From contig NC_071334.1 in assembly GCF_027744825.2 (NCBI RefSeq), positions 67,864,937 to 67,928,936 of the forward strand: a DNA stretch of 64,000 nt, in the 5' to 3' direction. Made by a program: the position numbers and the translations under genes. How positions within the stretch are numbered: position 1 is the stretch's first letter; each line of letters opens with the position of its first letter. The stretch comes from Synchiropus splendidus (taxonomy: Eukaryota > Chordata > Actinopteri > Syngnathiformes > Callionymidae). The notes beneath the pieces are model-generated. The model saw only the letters and a list, made by a program, of their open reading frames with translations, had not been told where the DNA came from and searched no databases. Shown one piece after another: positions 61,301-63,866 of the stretch.

Positions 61301-63866
61301 CACCTGGAAGAGCGACGTCACGTACATGATGACGCTCTTCTTGTCTGGATGAGGCACAGCCACATCTGCCAGGGAGGAGGAAAGGAAGCACAGTTCAGTC
61401 GCAGGGTTAACAATAAAAAAAGAGCCGCTCTGTGAAGACTCATGATTGTTTTGAAGCCATTTGAAAGCATATATGACGTCCATAAATTCCATTTCAAATA
61501 AATGATTCCCATTTTACGATTATAGTTCAATACCATGTAGCCAGCAAAGTGGCGCAGATCTCCGGTAACATGTAAAGCTATGAGGACGCCGACCTCCGCC
61601 GGGCCGCTCATTCACACCATGTCGTGATATTCTTACTGCCTGATATTTGTTTTAGCTTTAAAAGCGTTGAAAATACTGTTCATAGCAGTGGGCTCAATGG
61701 GACAGCAGGTGGCAGCAGCATCCTCGCACAACAGTGAGAGAAGGACAAAGAAGAAAAAAGAAGAAATGACTGGTGGCTCCAGACAATAACACAGATCAGC
61801 TCCAAAGATCAGCTCATGAGATGCCCAAAGCACCCCAACTGACTCTTCTCAACGAGAAGAAGCAGCAGCTCTACTCCGAGTCTCTTCCAAGTGACCAAAC
61901 TTTTCATCCTTTTTCAAAGGGAGACGCCTGCCACCCGTTGGAGAGAACTCATTTCAGCCACTTGTATCAGGAATGGCACCACAGTATTGTGAGAACCTTC
62001 ACGTGCTCTTCATAAGGCAGTTCAGTTTTCCACGATCTGAATTGCGGTTGATGGTGCTAAGCAAGGGGTGCCCCTTATTTTGCCGCATAAAAGGAGGCAA
62101 AATAATTGACGATGATCCCAAAAATCTCTTTGGCTGCGGTAAAATACATTCAAAAACATTTCGAATGAGGATCTCAGGACCACCCACGAGAACAGCCAAG
62201 CCTAGAAGCCCTGACCGTGAGCTGGAATTGCTCACTGTAGCGCTGTTTCGAAGCATTCTTATGAATAACCAGAGGCCAACGGACTTTATTTCCCAGAGCA
62301 TCAGTGTTTGTCCATCAGCTCTCCATATTAGTACGCCGTTCTGCAGCTTAATTTAGCACTCGCAGGTGGAGAGGAATGAAACATTGTAGTGGTTTAAAGG
62401 TGGCTGCAGTCAGTGGCCCCCAGTCAGCCCGGGTCAGAACTAATGGAGACAGATGACACCGAGGCTGTGACACTGCAGAGAAATGAACACCATCAGAGGC
62501 AGTGGGAAAACAGGAGGGGGTGGGGGGTGACGGGAAGAAAAATGGAGGGGATAGAAGACGGAGACAACCTGACGTGTGTGTGTCTCTGTTGACAACGTAA
62601 ATAGAGTATTTCAGGAAATATACTGTAAAGAGAGAAGGTTAGCGTGCGAGGTTGTGTCGTTGATCACGCTCTTCCAGACAAGACGCACAAGTCATGGAGG
62701 TCGTGACTGCGCTGTGTTCCATCACGAAACCTTCAGGAAAACTCAGCAATTTTAGTCTCGTTTGATGTTAGCACAAGAACGTATTTCATTGTGTTCAGCA
62801 GATATAACCCAGGGGTGTTTTAGGGTGAGAACTCTTTCTGCCTACAGGAAAATGATGCCAGTAAACATTGCATTAAGAGCTCAGTCATGGTCCCATTGCT
62901 ATCATCACATTCATCTCCGAACAGCCACTAAAAACATAATTAGCTGGGATTGAAACAGATATTTAAACAGTCGACGTCATCAGCCTATTAAAACACAATT
63001 ATCTGATGCTAGGAGTGTCATTACCGAGGGCAAAATGTGACCGGAGATTTTCTTTAACAATGACCGGTCACCAAAACGGTGCAGCGGTCCACAGCGATCC
63101 ACCTCAGCCAGCCGTCTGGGTGTAGACCGCCAGCATTTATTATGTGTATGTTGTCCTTGCCCTGGTTTCTGTGGAAGAAACCTTTTGCCTGGCACATTCT
63201 GACTCTTCAGAATTCCTCATGAAAGGACAACCCAAACGTTCTGGAGAGAAATGATCCCTGAACATGTCAGGAAACCTTCATTAAAAGCTCATTCAGTCCT
63301 CACCTGTGTTGCTGATTTATTTCAAGGTTTTTCATTCCGAATAACTGCATAAAGACAAACTCAGTAAAACCCATCATATTTTGTCAGAAAATTCAGGTCA
63401 TTTTTACAGCGAAACTAATTTTCTTCCGTCCTTCTCTGTGTTGGTTAGTCGGCCCCTTACAACAGCCTCAGCAGATAATGTGGCCCCTTGGAAATTGAAT
63501 TGTCCATCCCTGCTGAAATGTGTGTGGTATGAAACTTGTGCCGGTCCCCACAAGTTTGAGCCTCAATTTGAGGATTAAAACTTCGAATTGGTCATAAGTG
63601 AGTCATTACAGTTGGATTTAAGTTTGGTTCAGAGTCCAGGTTAAGGTTAGCCATTTGTTCTGCATGGTCAGGTTTAAGGTGAGACGACACACAACATTAG
63701 AACAGACTGGGTGTAGGTGTGTGTGTGGGTGTGTGTGCATGAACTACCTTCAGGATCCAACAGTCTCTCGATCCCCAGGTGCTGCTCCGCCTTGCTAAAA
63801 GCATGTTCCAGTCTGTCGATCGCCGACGTCTTCGCCTCCACCGAGCTCCACTCAAACAGCTCAGGT
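1..63866 (-). CDS. dmd: dystrophin, internal part of the gene (human exons 7-39 in 36 pieces); both ends outside the window
   Basis: Dystrophin links cortical actin to the dystroglycan complex at the muscle membrane. The pieces here encode the end of CH2, hinge 1, spectrin repeats 1-3, hinge 2 and repeats 4-14; the N-terminal CH1, the later rod, WW, EF-hand and ZZ regions are outside. Order, phase and length of nearly every exon match human DMD as I remember it, and all splice borders found are GT-AG. Diagnostic stretches include [11 protein letters not shown] (exon 9), [18 protein letters not shown] (hinge 2), [10 protein letters not shown] (exon 32) and [16 protein letters not shown] (exon 35). 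The frame is continuous with no stop or frameshift, so the gene looks intact. Three human exons (10, 20, 23) are split. Utrophin is less likely because hinge 2 and exons 32-35 follow dystrophin closely. Intron coordinates are given in separate entries. Confidence 0.97.
158..280 (-). CDS. dmd: dmd exon 38 (repeat 14)
   Basis: 123 nt, 41 codons, phase 0 on both sides, the same length as in human. It reads [16 protein letters not shown] at the start and [13 protein letters not shown] at the end, matching the human ending NLKEEDFNKDM. The acceptor is gcttgacag. The donor gtttca is far from consensus. Confidence 0.95.
281..633 (-). other. intron 37, 353 bp
   Basis: GT-AG intron between exons 37 and 38. 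I see no repeat, RNA or coding signal in it. Confidence 0.9.
634..804 (-). CDS. dmd: dmd exon 37 (repeat 13)
   Basis: 171 nt, 57 codons, phase 0, equal to human. The peptide [20 protein letters not shown] aligns with RLKAELNDIRPKVDSTRDQA, and LMATRGENC with LMANRGDHC. Acceptor ctccacag, donor gtgggt. It encodes the second half of spectrin repeat 13. Confidence 0.97.
1089..1211 (-). CDS. dmd: dmd exon 36 (repeat 13)
   Basis: 123 nt, 41 codons, phase 0; the human exon has 129 nt, so two codons are missing. It starts [20 protein letters not shown] against human EYQKHMETFDQNVDHITKWI and ends DAVLK against EDVLK. The loss falls in the loop after helix A. Acceptor ctttctcag, donor gtaatt. Confidence 0.94.
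1330..1509 (-). CDS. dmd: dmd exon 35 (repeat 12)
   Basis: 180 nt, 60 codons, phase 0, equal to human. The 3' part is almost invariant: [17 protein letters not shown]. The 5' part is GC-rich and variable ([19 protein letters not shown]). Acceptor tttgtctccag, donor gtgaga. The 66 nt intron before it (1510-1575) is in frame and free of stops. Confidence 0.98.
1576..1746 (-). CDS. dmd: dmd exon 34 (repeats 11-12)
   Basis: 171 nt, 57 codons, phase 0, equal to human. It holds [34 protein letters not shown] and DGMPSDL, near-identical to human exon 34. The acceptor is gcttag, so intron 33 ends with an in-frame TAG. The donor is gtagaa. Confidence 0.98.
1858..2013 (-). CDS. dmd: dmd exon 33 (repeat 11)
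   Basis: 156 nt, 52 codons, phase 0, equal to human. [20 protein letters not shown], then [20 protein letters not shown], is one of the best conserved stretches of the rod. Acceptor catcag, donor gtcaga. In mammals this region begins the basic part of the rod that also binds actin. Confidence 0.98.
2085..2258 (-). CDS. dmd: dmd exon 32 (repeats 10-11)
   Basis: 174 nt, 58 codons, phase 0, equal to human. It contains [17 protein letters not shown] and [15 protein letters not shown]; the human counterparts are [17 protein letters not shown] and SVEQEVVQSQLNHCV. Acceptor ccgctacag, donor gtgagt. Confidence 0.98.
2335..2445 (-). CDS. dmd: dmd exon 31 (repeat 10)
   Basis: 111 nt, 37 codons, phase 0, equal to human. 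It starts [20 protein letters not shown] (human KIQSDLTSHEISLEEMKKHN) and ends MGQIDVTQ. The acceptor is catcag. The donor gttgtc is weak and lies in a 76 nt intron. Confidence 0.96.
2657..2818 (-). CDS. dmd: dmd exon 30 (repeats 9-10)
   Basis: 162 nt, 54 codons, phase 0, equal to human. It starts [19 protein letters not shown] and ends [15 protein letters not shown] (human IADKVDAAQMPQEAQ). Acceptor caatgtcccag, donor gtctgt (non-consensus). This is the exon onto which the Dp260 first exon would splice if that isoform exists in fish. Confidence 0.97.
3386..3405. repeat. GT dinucleotide microsatellite, 10 units
   Basis: Perfect (GT)10 inside intron 29. Confidence 0.9.
4367..4450 (+). mobile_element. 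terminal fragment of a hAT-like DNA transposon
   Basis: The stretch from 4368 starts TAGGGATGCTCCGATCAATC, an end sequence I know from common fish hAT elements. The opposite end was not found, and the following kilobase carries only degenerate frames (a possible zinc-finger remnant KCKLCGTG near 4800). A truncated, old copy is the best reading. Confidence 0.5.
7313..7462 (-). CDS. dmd: dmd exon 29 (repeat 9)
   Basis: 150 nt, 50 codons, phase 0, equal to human. [20 protein letters not shown], then [13 protein letters not shown], matches SLENLMRHSEDNPNQIRILA and QTLTDGGVMDELI. Acceptor tgtacag, donor gtgagt. Confidence 0.98.
7463..8123 (-). other. intron 28, 661 bp
   Basis: GT-AG intron; no repeat or RNA signal recognised. 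Confidence 0.85.
8124..8258 (-). CDS. dmd: dmd exon 28 (repeat 9)
   Basis: 135 nt, 45 codons, phase 0, equal to human. It starts [20 protein letters not shown] (human EVWACWHELLSYLEKANKWL) and ends EELQEALD. The conserved helix A tryptophan of human repeat 9 (NKWLNE) is replaced here (NAFLDQ). Acceptor catgcag, donor gtgagt. Confidence 0.96.
9333..9395. repeat. TA microsatellite, about 31 units
   Basis: Almost pure (TA)n with one C interruption near 9343. It reads the same on both strands and is likely polymorphic. Confidence 0.95.
9722..9797 (-). mobile_element. hAT-like terminus remnant
   Basis: Read on the minus strand it starts CAGACCTGGGCAAAGTGCGG and continues with GGCCCGAGGGCCAAATCTGG, the typical end of a large hAT family in vertebrates. 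The partner end may lie near 9400 (gaggggggccatcaaa), giving an element of about 400 bp, but this is uncertain. Confidence 0.55.
10483..10665 (-). CDS. dmd: dmd exon 27 (repeat 8)
   Basis: 183 nt, 61 codons, phase 0, equal to human. [20 protein letters not shown] matches RAKEEAQQKEAKVKLLTESV, and LDGKCKTLE matches LNGKCKTLE. Acceptor ccgtaaag, donor gtaaga. Confidence 0.98.
10666..11940 (-). other. intron 26, 1275 bp
   Basis: The part at 10770-11060 is purine-rich on the plus strand. A 325 bp inverted-repeat element sits at 11508-11832. Nothing else recognised. Confidence 0.85.
11508..11832. mobile_element. small inverted-repeat transposon (MITE), 325 bp
   Basis: The left end CAGTGTTGTAGTCGAGACCA and the reverse complement of the right end, CAGTTGTGTTGTAGTCCAGA, share the core GTTGTAGTC-AGACCA. 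Internal sequence is rich in 'gagaccaa' and 'ttggtct' words. I know similar non-autonomous elements from fish, but the superfamily is not certain. Confidence 0.65.
11941..12111 (-). CDS. dmd: dmd exon 26 (repeats 7-8)
   Basis: 171 nt, 57 codons, phase 0, equal to human. It reads [20 protein letters not shown] and [20 protein letters not shown]; human has VYARKEALKGGLEKTVSLQK and QAEEEYLERDFEYKTPDELQ. Acceptor cgattgttgcag, donor gtgagc. Confidence 0.98.
12112..12183 (-). other. intron 25, 72 bp, in frame and stop-free
   Basis: The intron has the same position as human intron 25 and uses gtacgc and ttgcag. Its length is 24 codons and the dystrophin frame runs through it without a stop, so a retained transcript would stay in frame. 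Confidence 0.9.
12184..12339 (-). CDS. dmd: dmd exon 25 (repeat 7)
   Basis: 156 nt, 52 codons, phase 0, equal to human. [20 protein letters not shown] matches LLVSDIQTIQPSLNSVNEGG, and [11 protein letters not shown] matches LNTQWDHMCQQ. Acceptor tggtttcag, donor gtacgc. Confidence 0.98.
12340..13823 (-). other. intron 24, 1484 bp
   Basis: Mostly unique-looking AT-rich sequence. A short imperfect tandem of 'aagtaataatac' words lies at 12430-12490. No gene or mobile element recognised. Confidence 0.8.
13824..13937 (-). CDS. dmd: dmd exon 24 (repeat 7)
   Basis: 114 nt, 38 codons, phase 0, equal to human. It starts [20 protein letters not shown] and continues with [17 protein letters not shown]; human has NHIQTLKKWMAEVDVFLKEE. 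Acceptor ctgtcag, donor gtgagg. The intron before it is only 62 nt. Confidence 0.98.
14000..14111 (-). CDS. dmd: dmd exon 23, 3' half (repeat 6)
   Basis: 112 nt. The first base completes the lysine codon begun in the 5' half, then [20 protein letters not shown] follows (human YQSEFEEIEGRWKKLSSQLV), ending LLQFE. Acceptor gtatccag, donor gtgagg. Together with 14690-14790 it makes 213 nt, the exact length of the single human exon 23. Confidence 0.95.
14112..14689 (-). other. extra intron inside human exon 23, 578 bp, phase 2
   Basis: Donor AA|gtgaga and acceptor gtatccag|G split one lysine codon. Human DMD has no intron here. No repeat is recognisable in it, so its origin is not visible. Confidence 0.93.
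14690..14790 (-). CDS. dmd: dmd exon 23, 5' half (repeat 6)
   Basis: 101 nt, 33 codons plus two bases. [20 protein letters not shown] matches ALQSSLQEQQSGLYYLSTTV, and KAPPDISQ matches KAPSEISR. Acceptor actttccag, donor gtgaga. Confidence 0.95.
15652..16332. mobile_element. non-autonomous hAT-type transposon, 681 bp
   Basis: The left end CAGGGGTTCTTAACC and the reverse complement of the right end CAGTGATTCTTAACC match at 13 of 15 bases. The flanks gtcgaagt and ctctacgt may be a decayed 8 bp target duplication (5 of 8). No transposase frame remains. Confidence 0.8.
17213..17290 (-). repeat. tRNA-derived SINE head, minus strand
   Basis: Read on the minus strand it runs GGTGACTCAGCTCTGAAGG (A-box-like), then CTGCAAGGTTGCTGGCTCC (B-box-like), followed by an AT-rich tail. 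It is too diverged to be a working tRNA gene. Confidence 0.5.
18501..18530. repeat. two exact 15 bp tandem units with palindromic ends
   Basis: The unit GCATGATAACATGCA occurs twice without a gap, and TGCATG follows. Each unit can pair with itself (GCATG and CATGC). Confidence 0.85.
19233..20283. mobile_element. 1.05 kb element with about 200 bp inverted arms and a broken internal frame
   Basis: The left arm (19233 to about 19465) and the right arm (about 20085-20283) are inverted copies. Shared words include gtgtgtt-ctaacctt at the outer ends and cacattttcactcccactat inside. The centre holds a minus-strand frame of about 145 codons interrupted by one stop (19566-19997), which I do not recognise. 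It could be a foldback transposon or two inverted copies of one repeat around other sequence. Confidence 0.65.
21896..22041 (-). CDS. dmd: dmd exon 22 (repeats 5-6)
   Basis: 146 nt, equal to human: two bases finish a valine codon, then 48 codons. [20 protein letters not shown] matches FDTLPPMRYQETMSAIRTWV, and [10 protein letters not shown] matches IMEQRLGELQ. Acceptor cattcaccag, donor gtaaac. Confidence 0.97.
22966..23095. mobile_element. possible decayed copy of the 11508-11832 repeat family
   Basis: It shares words such as gagaccgtgacaagaccaag and cctggtctcgagaactcc with that element, but no clear terminal repeats are visible. Confidence 0.3.
23930..24200 (+). repeat. dispersed 'GTCCCCAC' fish repeat, copy 1
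   Basis: It carries cctcagtttgaggatgaaga, tgggtcattataatcc and tagagtcctggttgagg, then aatgtccccaccaggataga. The same words appear at 63530-63690 (same strand) and 40367-40500 (opposite strand), so this is an interspersed family. I cannot name it. Confidence 0.7.
24470..25165 (+). other. longest open frame of the window, 231 codons, no known product
   Basis: Open plus-strand frame inside intron 21, antisense to dmd. It has no recognisable domain, no splice context and ordinary intron composition. The minus strand over the same region is also fairly open and contains an acidic stretch ([18 protein letters not shown]). Either strand may be a degenerate transposon remnant, or the frame is chance. 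Confidence 0.15.
26136..26200. repeat. interrupted TA-rich microsatellite
   Basis: Several short (TA)n runs separated by unique bases in intron 21. Confidence 0.8.
26532..26724 (-). CDS. dmd: dmd exon 21 (repeat 5), four codons longer than human
   Basis: 193 nt (64 codons plus one base); the human exon has 181. [20 protein letters not shown] matches DEVNRLSDLQPQIERLKIQS, and FLDADIDAF matches FLDADFVAF. The extra residues lie in the acidic loop [13 protein letters not shown] between helices. Acceptor ctcccgcag, donor gtaagt, phase 1 at the 3' end. Confidence 0.96.
27155..27330 (-). mobile_element. RTE-like LINE 3' fragment, minus strand
   Basis: Translated on the minus strand it gives [19 protein letters not shown], the same motif as in the larger copy at 59865-60790 ([19 protein letters not shown]). 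The ATTC and ATCC repeats near 27165-27183 look like the element's 3' tail. Confidence 0.8.
27572..27650 (-). mobile_element. hAT-like terminus remnant
   Basis: The minus strand reads ACAATGTGTGGCCCGGGGTC and CACATGTGGCCCATTGCCTG, similar to the ends at 9722-9797. Confidence 0.45.
28558..28686 (-). CDS. dmd: dmd exon 20, 3' half (repeat 5)
   Basis: 129 nt, 43 codons, phase 0 on both sides. [20 protein letters not shown], then [20 protein letters not shown], matches IIAFYNQLQQLEQMTTTAEN and WLKIQPTTPSEPTAIKSQLK. Acceptor tctctctgcag, donor gtaggt. With 29862-29974 it totals 242 nt, exactly human exon 20. Confidence 0.95.
28687..29861 (-). other. extra intron inside human exon 20, 1175 bp, phase 0
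   Basis: Donor gtacat, acceptor tctgcag. It falls between human residues 831 and 832, at the junction of spectrin repeats 4 and 5. AT-rich; a hAT-like remnant is present near 28903-29060. Confidence 0.93.
28903..29060 (+). mobile_element. hAT-like remnant
   Basis: It begins gtgtgaaactcaaggcctgg, close to the common vertebrate hAT end GTCAAACTCAAGGCCCGG. The far end is not clear. Confidence 0.4.
29862..29974 (-). CDS. dmd: dmd exon 20, 5' half (repeat 4)
   Basis: 113 nt: two bases finish a glutamate codon, then 37 codons. [20 protein letters not shown] matches GVNADSIKQASEQLNSRWIE, and [12 protein letters not shown] matches LLSERLNWLEYQ. Acceptor gtgtctttcag, donor gtacat. Confidence 0.95.
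30800..30830 (-). mobile_element. hAT-like terminus remnant
   Basis: The minus strand reads GTGGTTCTCAACCCAAAAGT, the classic hAT end word CAGTGGTTCTCAACC less its first bases. Confidence 0.45.
31291..31601. mobile_element. inverted-repeat element (MITE), 311 bp
   Basis: The left end ttggggctggacgattatgg and the reverse complement of the right end tagggctggtcagttaatcg are related. The GGGCTGG-CGATTA core is familiar from fish MITEs. The interior is AT-rich and non-coding. Confidence 0.7.
33561..33591. repeat. CG then TG dinucleotide repeat; (CA)n in the dmd transcript
   Basis: On the dmd strand a CA repeat begins about 8 nt after the donor of exon 19. Intronic CA repeats near donors are known hnRNP L binding sites. 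Confidence 0.95.
33599..33677 (-). CDS. dmd: dmd exon 19 (repeat 4), three codons shorter than human
   Basis: 79 nt (26 codons plus one base) against 88 in human. [20 protein letters not shown], then QTLVEQ, matches AIEREKAEKFRKLQDASRSA and QALVEQ; the human residues MVN before the next exon are absent. Acceptor ttgctacag, donor gtaact. Confidence 0.95.
33678..35188 (-). other. intron 18, 1511 bp
   Basis: Very AT-rich, with an 84 bp TA microsatellite (34225-34308). Nothing else recognised. Confidence 0.85.
34225..34308. repeat. TA microsatellite, about 42 units
   Basis: Pure (TA)n, the longest simple repeat of the window. It is prone to cruciform formation and to length errors in assembly. 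Confidence 0.97.
35189..35312 (-). CDS. dmd: dmd exon 18 (repeat 4)
   Basis: 124 nt, equal to human: one base completes an arginine codon, then 41 codons. [20 protein letters not shown], then [11 protein letters not shown], matches LDVDITELHSWITRSEAVLQ and SPEFAIFRKEG. Acceptor gtggctgcag, donor gtgagt. The helix A tryptophan of human is tyrosine here (HSYMT). Confidence 0.97.
35313..37736 (-). other. intron 17, 2424 bp
   Basis: An L2-type LINE 3' tail lies inverted at 36641-36775. The rest shows no recognisable feature. Confidence 0.85.
36641..36775 (-). mobile_element. L2-type LINE 3' tail, minus strand
   Basis: On the minus strand it carries gaattcgtgaacagccttgt, a TTTTA pentamer run, then ccaaaacactttcctagt and the tail gattctgattctt. 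These are the same words as at the end of the 38545-39126 copy. It contains almost only the 3' untranslated part. Confidence 0.85.
37737..37906 (-). CDS. dmd: dmd exon 17 (hinge 2)
   Basis: 170 nt (56 codons plus two bases); human has 176, so two codons are lost. [20 protein letters not shown] leads to [19 protein letters not shown]. The human run of five prolines is three here. Hinge 2 separates repeats 3 and 4. Acceptor ttatttgcag, donor gtaagt. Confidence 0.96.
38545..39126 (+). mobile_element. L2-type (Maui-like) LINE, 3' end with reverse-transcriptase C-terminus
   Basis: Plus-strand reading gives [20 protein letters not shown], then [20 protein letters not shown], and later [14 protein letters not shown] and [19 protein letters not shown]. 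This is the typical C-terminal end of fish L2-clade LINE proteins. A T/A-rich 3' part and a GATTCT repeat tail follow. It is 5'-truncated, as usual, and antisense to dmd. Confidence 0.9.
39641..39728 (-). mobile_element. L2-type LINE 3' tail, minus strand
   Basis: It starts with tcagaatcagaatcaaatgt, then ccatggtcagtaaagtg and a taaaa repeat, the inverse of the tail at 39040-39125. It lies about 0.5 kb from that copy in opposite orientation. Confidence 0.85.
40367..40500 (-). repeat. dispersed 'GTCCCCAC' repeat, inverted copy
   Basis: On the minus strand it reads ggtccccacaaagataggaa and ccggtcctcacaagcctcaa, matching the copies at 23930 and 63530. A short CA run adjoins it at 40376-40398. 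Confidence 0.7.
41558..41737 (-). CDS. dmd: dmd exon 16 (repeat 3)
   Basis: 180 nt, 60 codons, phase 0, equal to human. [20 protein letters not shown], then [20 protein letters not shown], matches VLKADLEKKKQSMGKLYSLK and QDLLSTLKNKSVTQKTEAWL. Acceptor tcccaccag, donor gtatgt. Confidence 0.97.
41817..41924 (-). CDS. dmd: dmd exon 15 (repeat 3)
   Basis: 108 nt, 36 codons, phase 0, equal to human. [20 protein letters not shown] and ACLRRLA match CLFSAWLSEKEDAVNKIHTT and SSLQKLA. Acceptor tccctgcag, donor gtgggt. The following intron 15 is 79 nt. Confidence 0.97.
41925..42639 (-). other. intron 14, 715 bp
   Basis: A short AAAT-type run lies at 42208-42226. Otherwise nothing recognised. Confidence 0.85.
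42640..42741 (-). CDS. dmd: dmd exon 14 (repeats 2-3)
   Basis: 102 nt, 34 codons, phase 0, equal to human. [20 protein letters not shown], then [14 protein letters not shown], is nearly identical to VLGDRWANICRWTEDRWVLL and QDILLKWQRLTEEQ. Acceptor gcgttcgcag, donor gtgcat. Confidence 0.98.
43377..43434. repeat. ATT and AGT trinucleotide run
   Basis: A mostly TTA repeat that changes into AGT units, with single-base interruptions. Confidence 0.9.
44937..44962. repeat. AGC trinucleotide repeat, about 8 units; GCT in the dmd transcript
   Basis: Pure AGC repeat in intron 13. As RNA of the gene it would read (GCU)n. Confidence 0.9.
45164..45283 (-). CDS. dmd: dmd exon 13 (repeat 2)
   Basis: 120 nt, 40 codons, phase 0, equal to human. 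[20 protein letters not shown], then [20 protein letters not shown], matches [20 protein letters not shown] and VVVDESSGDHATAALEEQLK. Acceptor gcttttcag, donor gtgagc. Confidence 0.98.
45284..47163 (-). other. intron 12, 1880 bp
   Basis: AT-rich intron with no repeat family, RNA or coding signal that I recognise. Confidence 0.8.
47164..47314 (-). CDS. dmd: dmd exon 12 (repeats 1-2)
   Basis: 151 nt, equal to human: one base ends an arginine codon, then 50 codons. [20 protein letters not shown] and [17 protein letters not shown] match LHRVLMDLQNQQLKQLNDWL and PLGPDLEDLKRQVQQHK. Acceptor ggttttgcag, donor gtgagt. Confidence 0.98.
47315..49336 (-). other. intron 11, 2022 bp
   Basis: No repeat family or gene recognised. 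Confidence 0.8.
49337..49518 (-). CDS. dmd: dmd exon 11 (repeat 1)
   Basis: 182 nt, equal to human: 60 codons plus two bases. [20 protein letters not shown], then [20 protein letters not shown], matches GYMMDLTAHQGRVGNILQLG and [20 protein letters not shown]. Acceptor actctcaccag, donor gtacat. Confidence 0.98.
49666..49764 (-). CDS. dmd: dmd exon 10, 3' half (repeat 1)
   Basis: 99 nt, 33 codons, phase 0 on both sides. [20 protein letters not shown] and VKEQFHTHE match VLSWLLSAEDTLQAQGEISN and VKDQFHTHE. Acceptor aacctttcag, donor gtgaga. Confidence 0.95.
49765..49984 (-). other. extra intron inside human exon 10, 220 bp, phase 0
   Basis: Donor GAG|gtgatc and acceptor cctttcag|GTG. It splits the sequence YQAALEE and VLTWLLSAE, corresponding to human residues 350 and 351 in helix A of repeat 1. 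Human DMD has no intron at this point. Confidence 0.92.
49985..50080 (-). CDS. dmd: dmd exon 10, 5' half (hinge 1 end, start of repeat 1)
   Basis: 96 nt, 32 codons. The ending [13 protein letters not shown] matches human EVNLDRYQTALEE. The first half ([19 protein letters not shown]) is hinge sequence and does not align well, two residues longer than human. Acceptor ctcccgtccag, donor gtgatc. Confidence 0.88.
50081..50845 (-). other. intron 9, 765 bp
   Basis: No repeat or gene recognised. Confidence 0.8.
50846..50974 (-). CDS. dmd: dmd exon 9 (hinge 1)
   Basis: 129 nt, 43 codons, phase 0, equal to human. [20 protein letters not shown], then [10 protein letters not shown], matches ITVSLAQGYERTSSPKPRFK and [10 protein letters not shown]. 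The last third ([13 protein letters not shown]) diverges, as expected in a hinge. The acceptor follows a long pyrimidine tract (tctctctctcag). The donor gtccgt is weak. Confidence 0.97.
55835..55905 (+). repeat. possible 'GTCCCCAC' repeat copy
   Basis: It shares only the words tggtccccacaaaggcatga and gtcctcact with the better copies. Confidence 0.35.
58750..59377. mobile_element. inverted-repeat DNA element, 628 bp, with a nested inverted pair
   Basis: The outer ends TACGGTGGC and GGCCACCGTA are inverted. A second, longer inverted match lies inside: 58755 ggctgagaagtgcaaaacgc against the reverse complement of 59121-59152, tagctgacaagtgcaaaaca. No transposase remains. TA at both outer borders would fit a TA target site. 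Confidence 0.65.
59865..60790 (+). mobile_element. RTE-like non-LTR retrotransposon, internally deleted
   Basis: At 60284-60772 a plus-strand frame of 162 codons reads [20 protein letters not shown], then [32 protein letters not shown] and [17 protein letters not shown]. This is the C-terminal end of a fish LINE polyprotein (RTE or Rex type; clade not certain). The GC-rich stretch 59930-60110 looks like the element's other end, so the reverse-transcriptase core seems deleted. The tail ggataagcggcagaag is typical. Antisense to dmd. Confidence 0.8.
61169..61365 (-). CDS. dmd: dmd exon 8 (end of CH2, hinge 1), five codons longer than human
   Basis: 197 nt (two bases plus 65 codons) against 182 in human. 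[20 protein letters not shown], then [16 protein letters not shown], matches [20 protein letters not shown] and QVSIEAIQEVEMLPR. The extra residues sit in [15 protein letters not shown], just after the CH2 domain. Acceptor cctggcag, donor gtcaga. Confidence 0.97.
61805..61995 (-). mobile_element. RTE-like LINE scrap, minus strand
   Basis: The plus strand here (gcagcagctctactccgagt, then ccacccgttggagagaactc and cagccacttgtatcagg) is a diverged inverse of the 60300-60560 region. Confidence 0.65.
63530..63690 (+). repeat. dispersed 'GTCCCCAC' repeat, copy
   Basis: ccggtccccacaagtttgag, cctcaatttgaggattaaaa and cagagtccaggttaagg match the copy at 23930-24200 in the same orientation. Confidence 0.7.
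63713..63738. repeat. imperfect GT microsatellite
   Basis: GT units with GGGT interruptions, lying 9-34 bases after the exon 7 donor on the dmd strand, where it reads as CA. Confidence 0.8.
63748..63866 (-). CDS. dmd: dmd exon 7 (CH2 of the actin-binding domain)
   Basis: 119 nt, equal to human: one base, 39 codons, one base. [20 protein letters not shown], then [19 protein letters not shown], matches PDLFDWNSVVCQQSATQRLE and HAFNIARYQLGIEKLLDPE. Acceptor gccttctcag, donor gtagtt. It is the first dmd exon in the window in transcript order. Confidence 0.98.

Larger units (their letters stand above)
61366..63747 (-). other. intron 7, 2382 bp
   Basis: It contains an RTE-like LINE scrap (61805-61995), a GTCCCCAC repeat copy (63530-63690) and an imperfect GT run near the donor (63713-63738). 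Confidence 0.85.

Noticed and set aside
1..63866. Utrophin instead of dystrophin.
   Set aside because: Hinge 2 with [12 protein letters not shown], and the near-identical exons 32-35, follow dystrophin as I know it. A formal tree would settle it.
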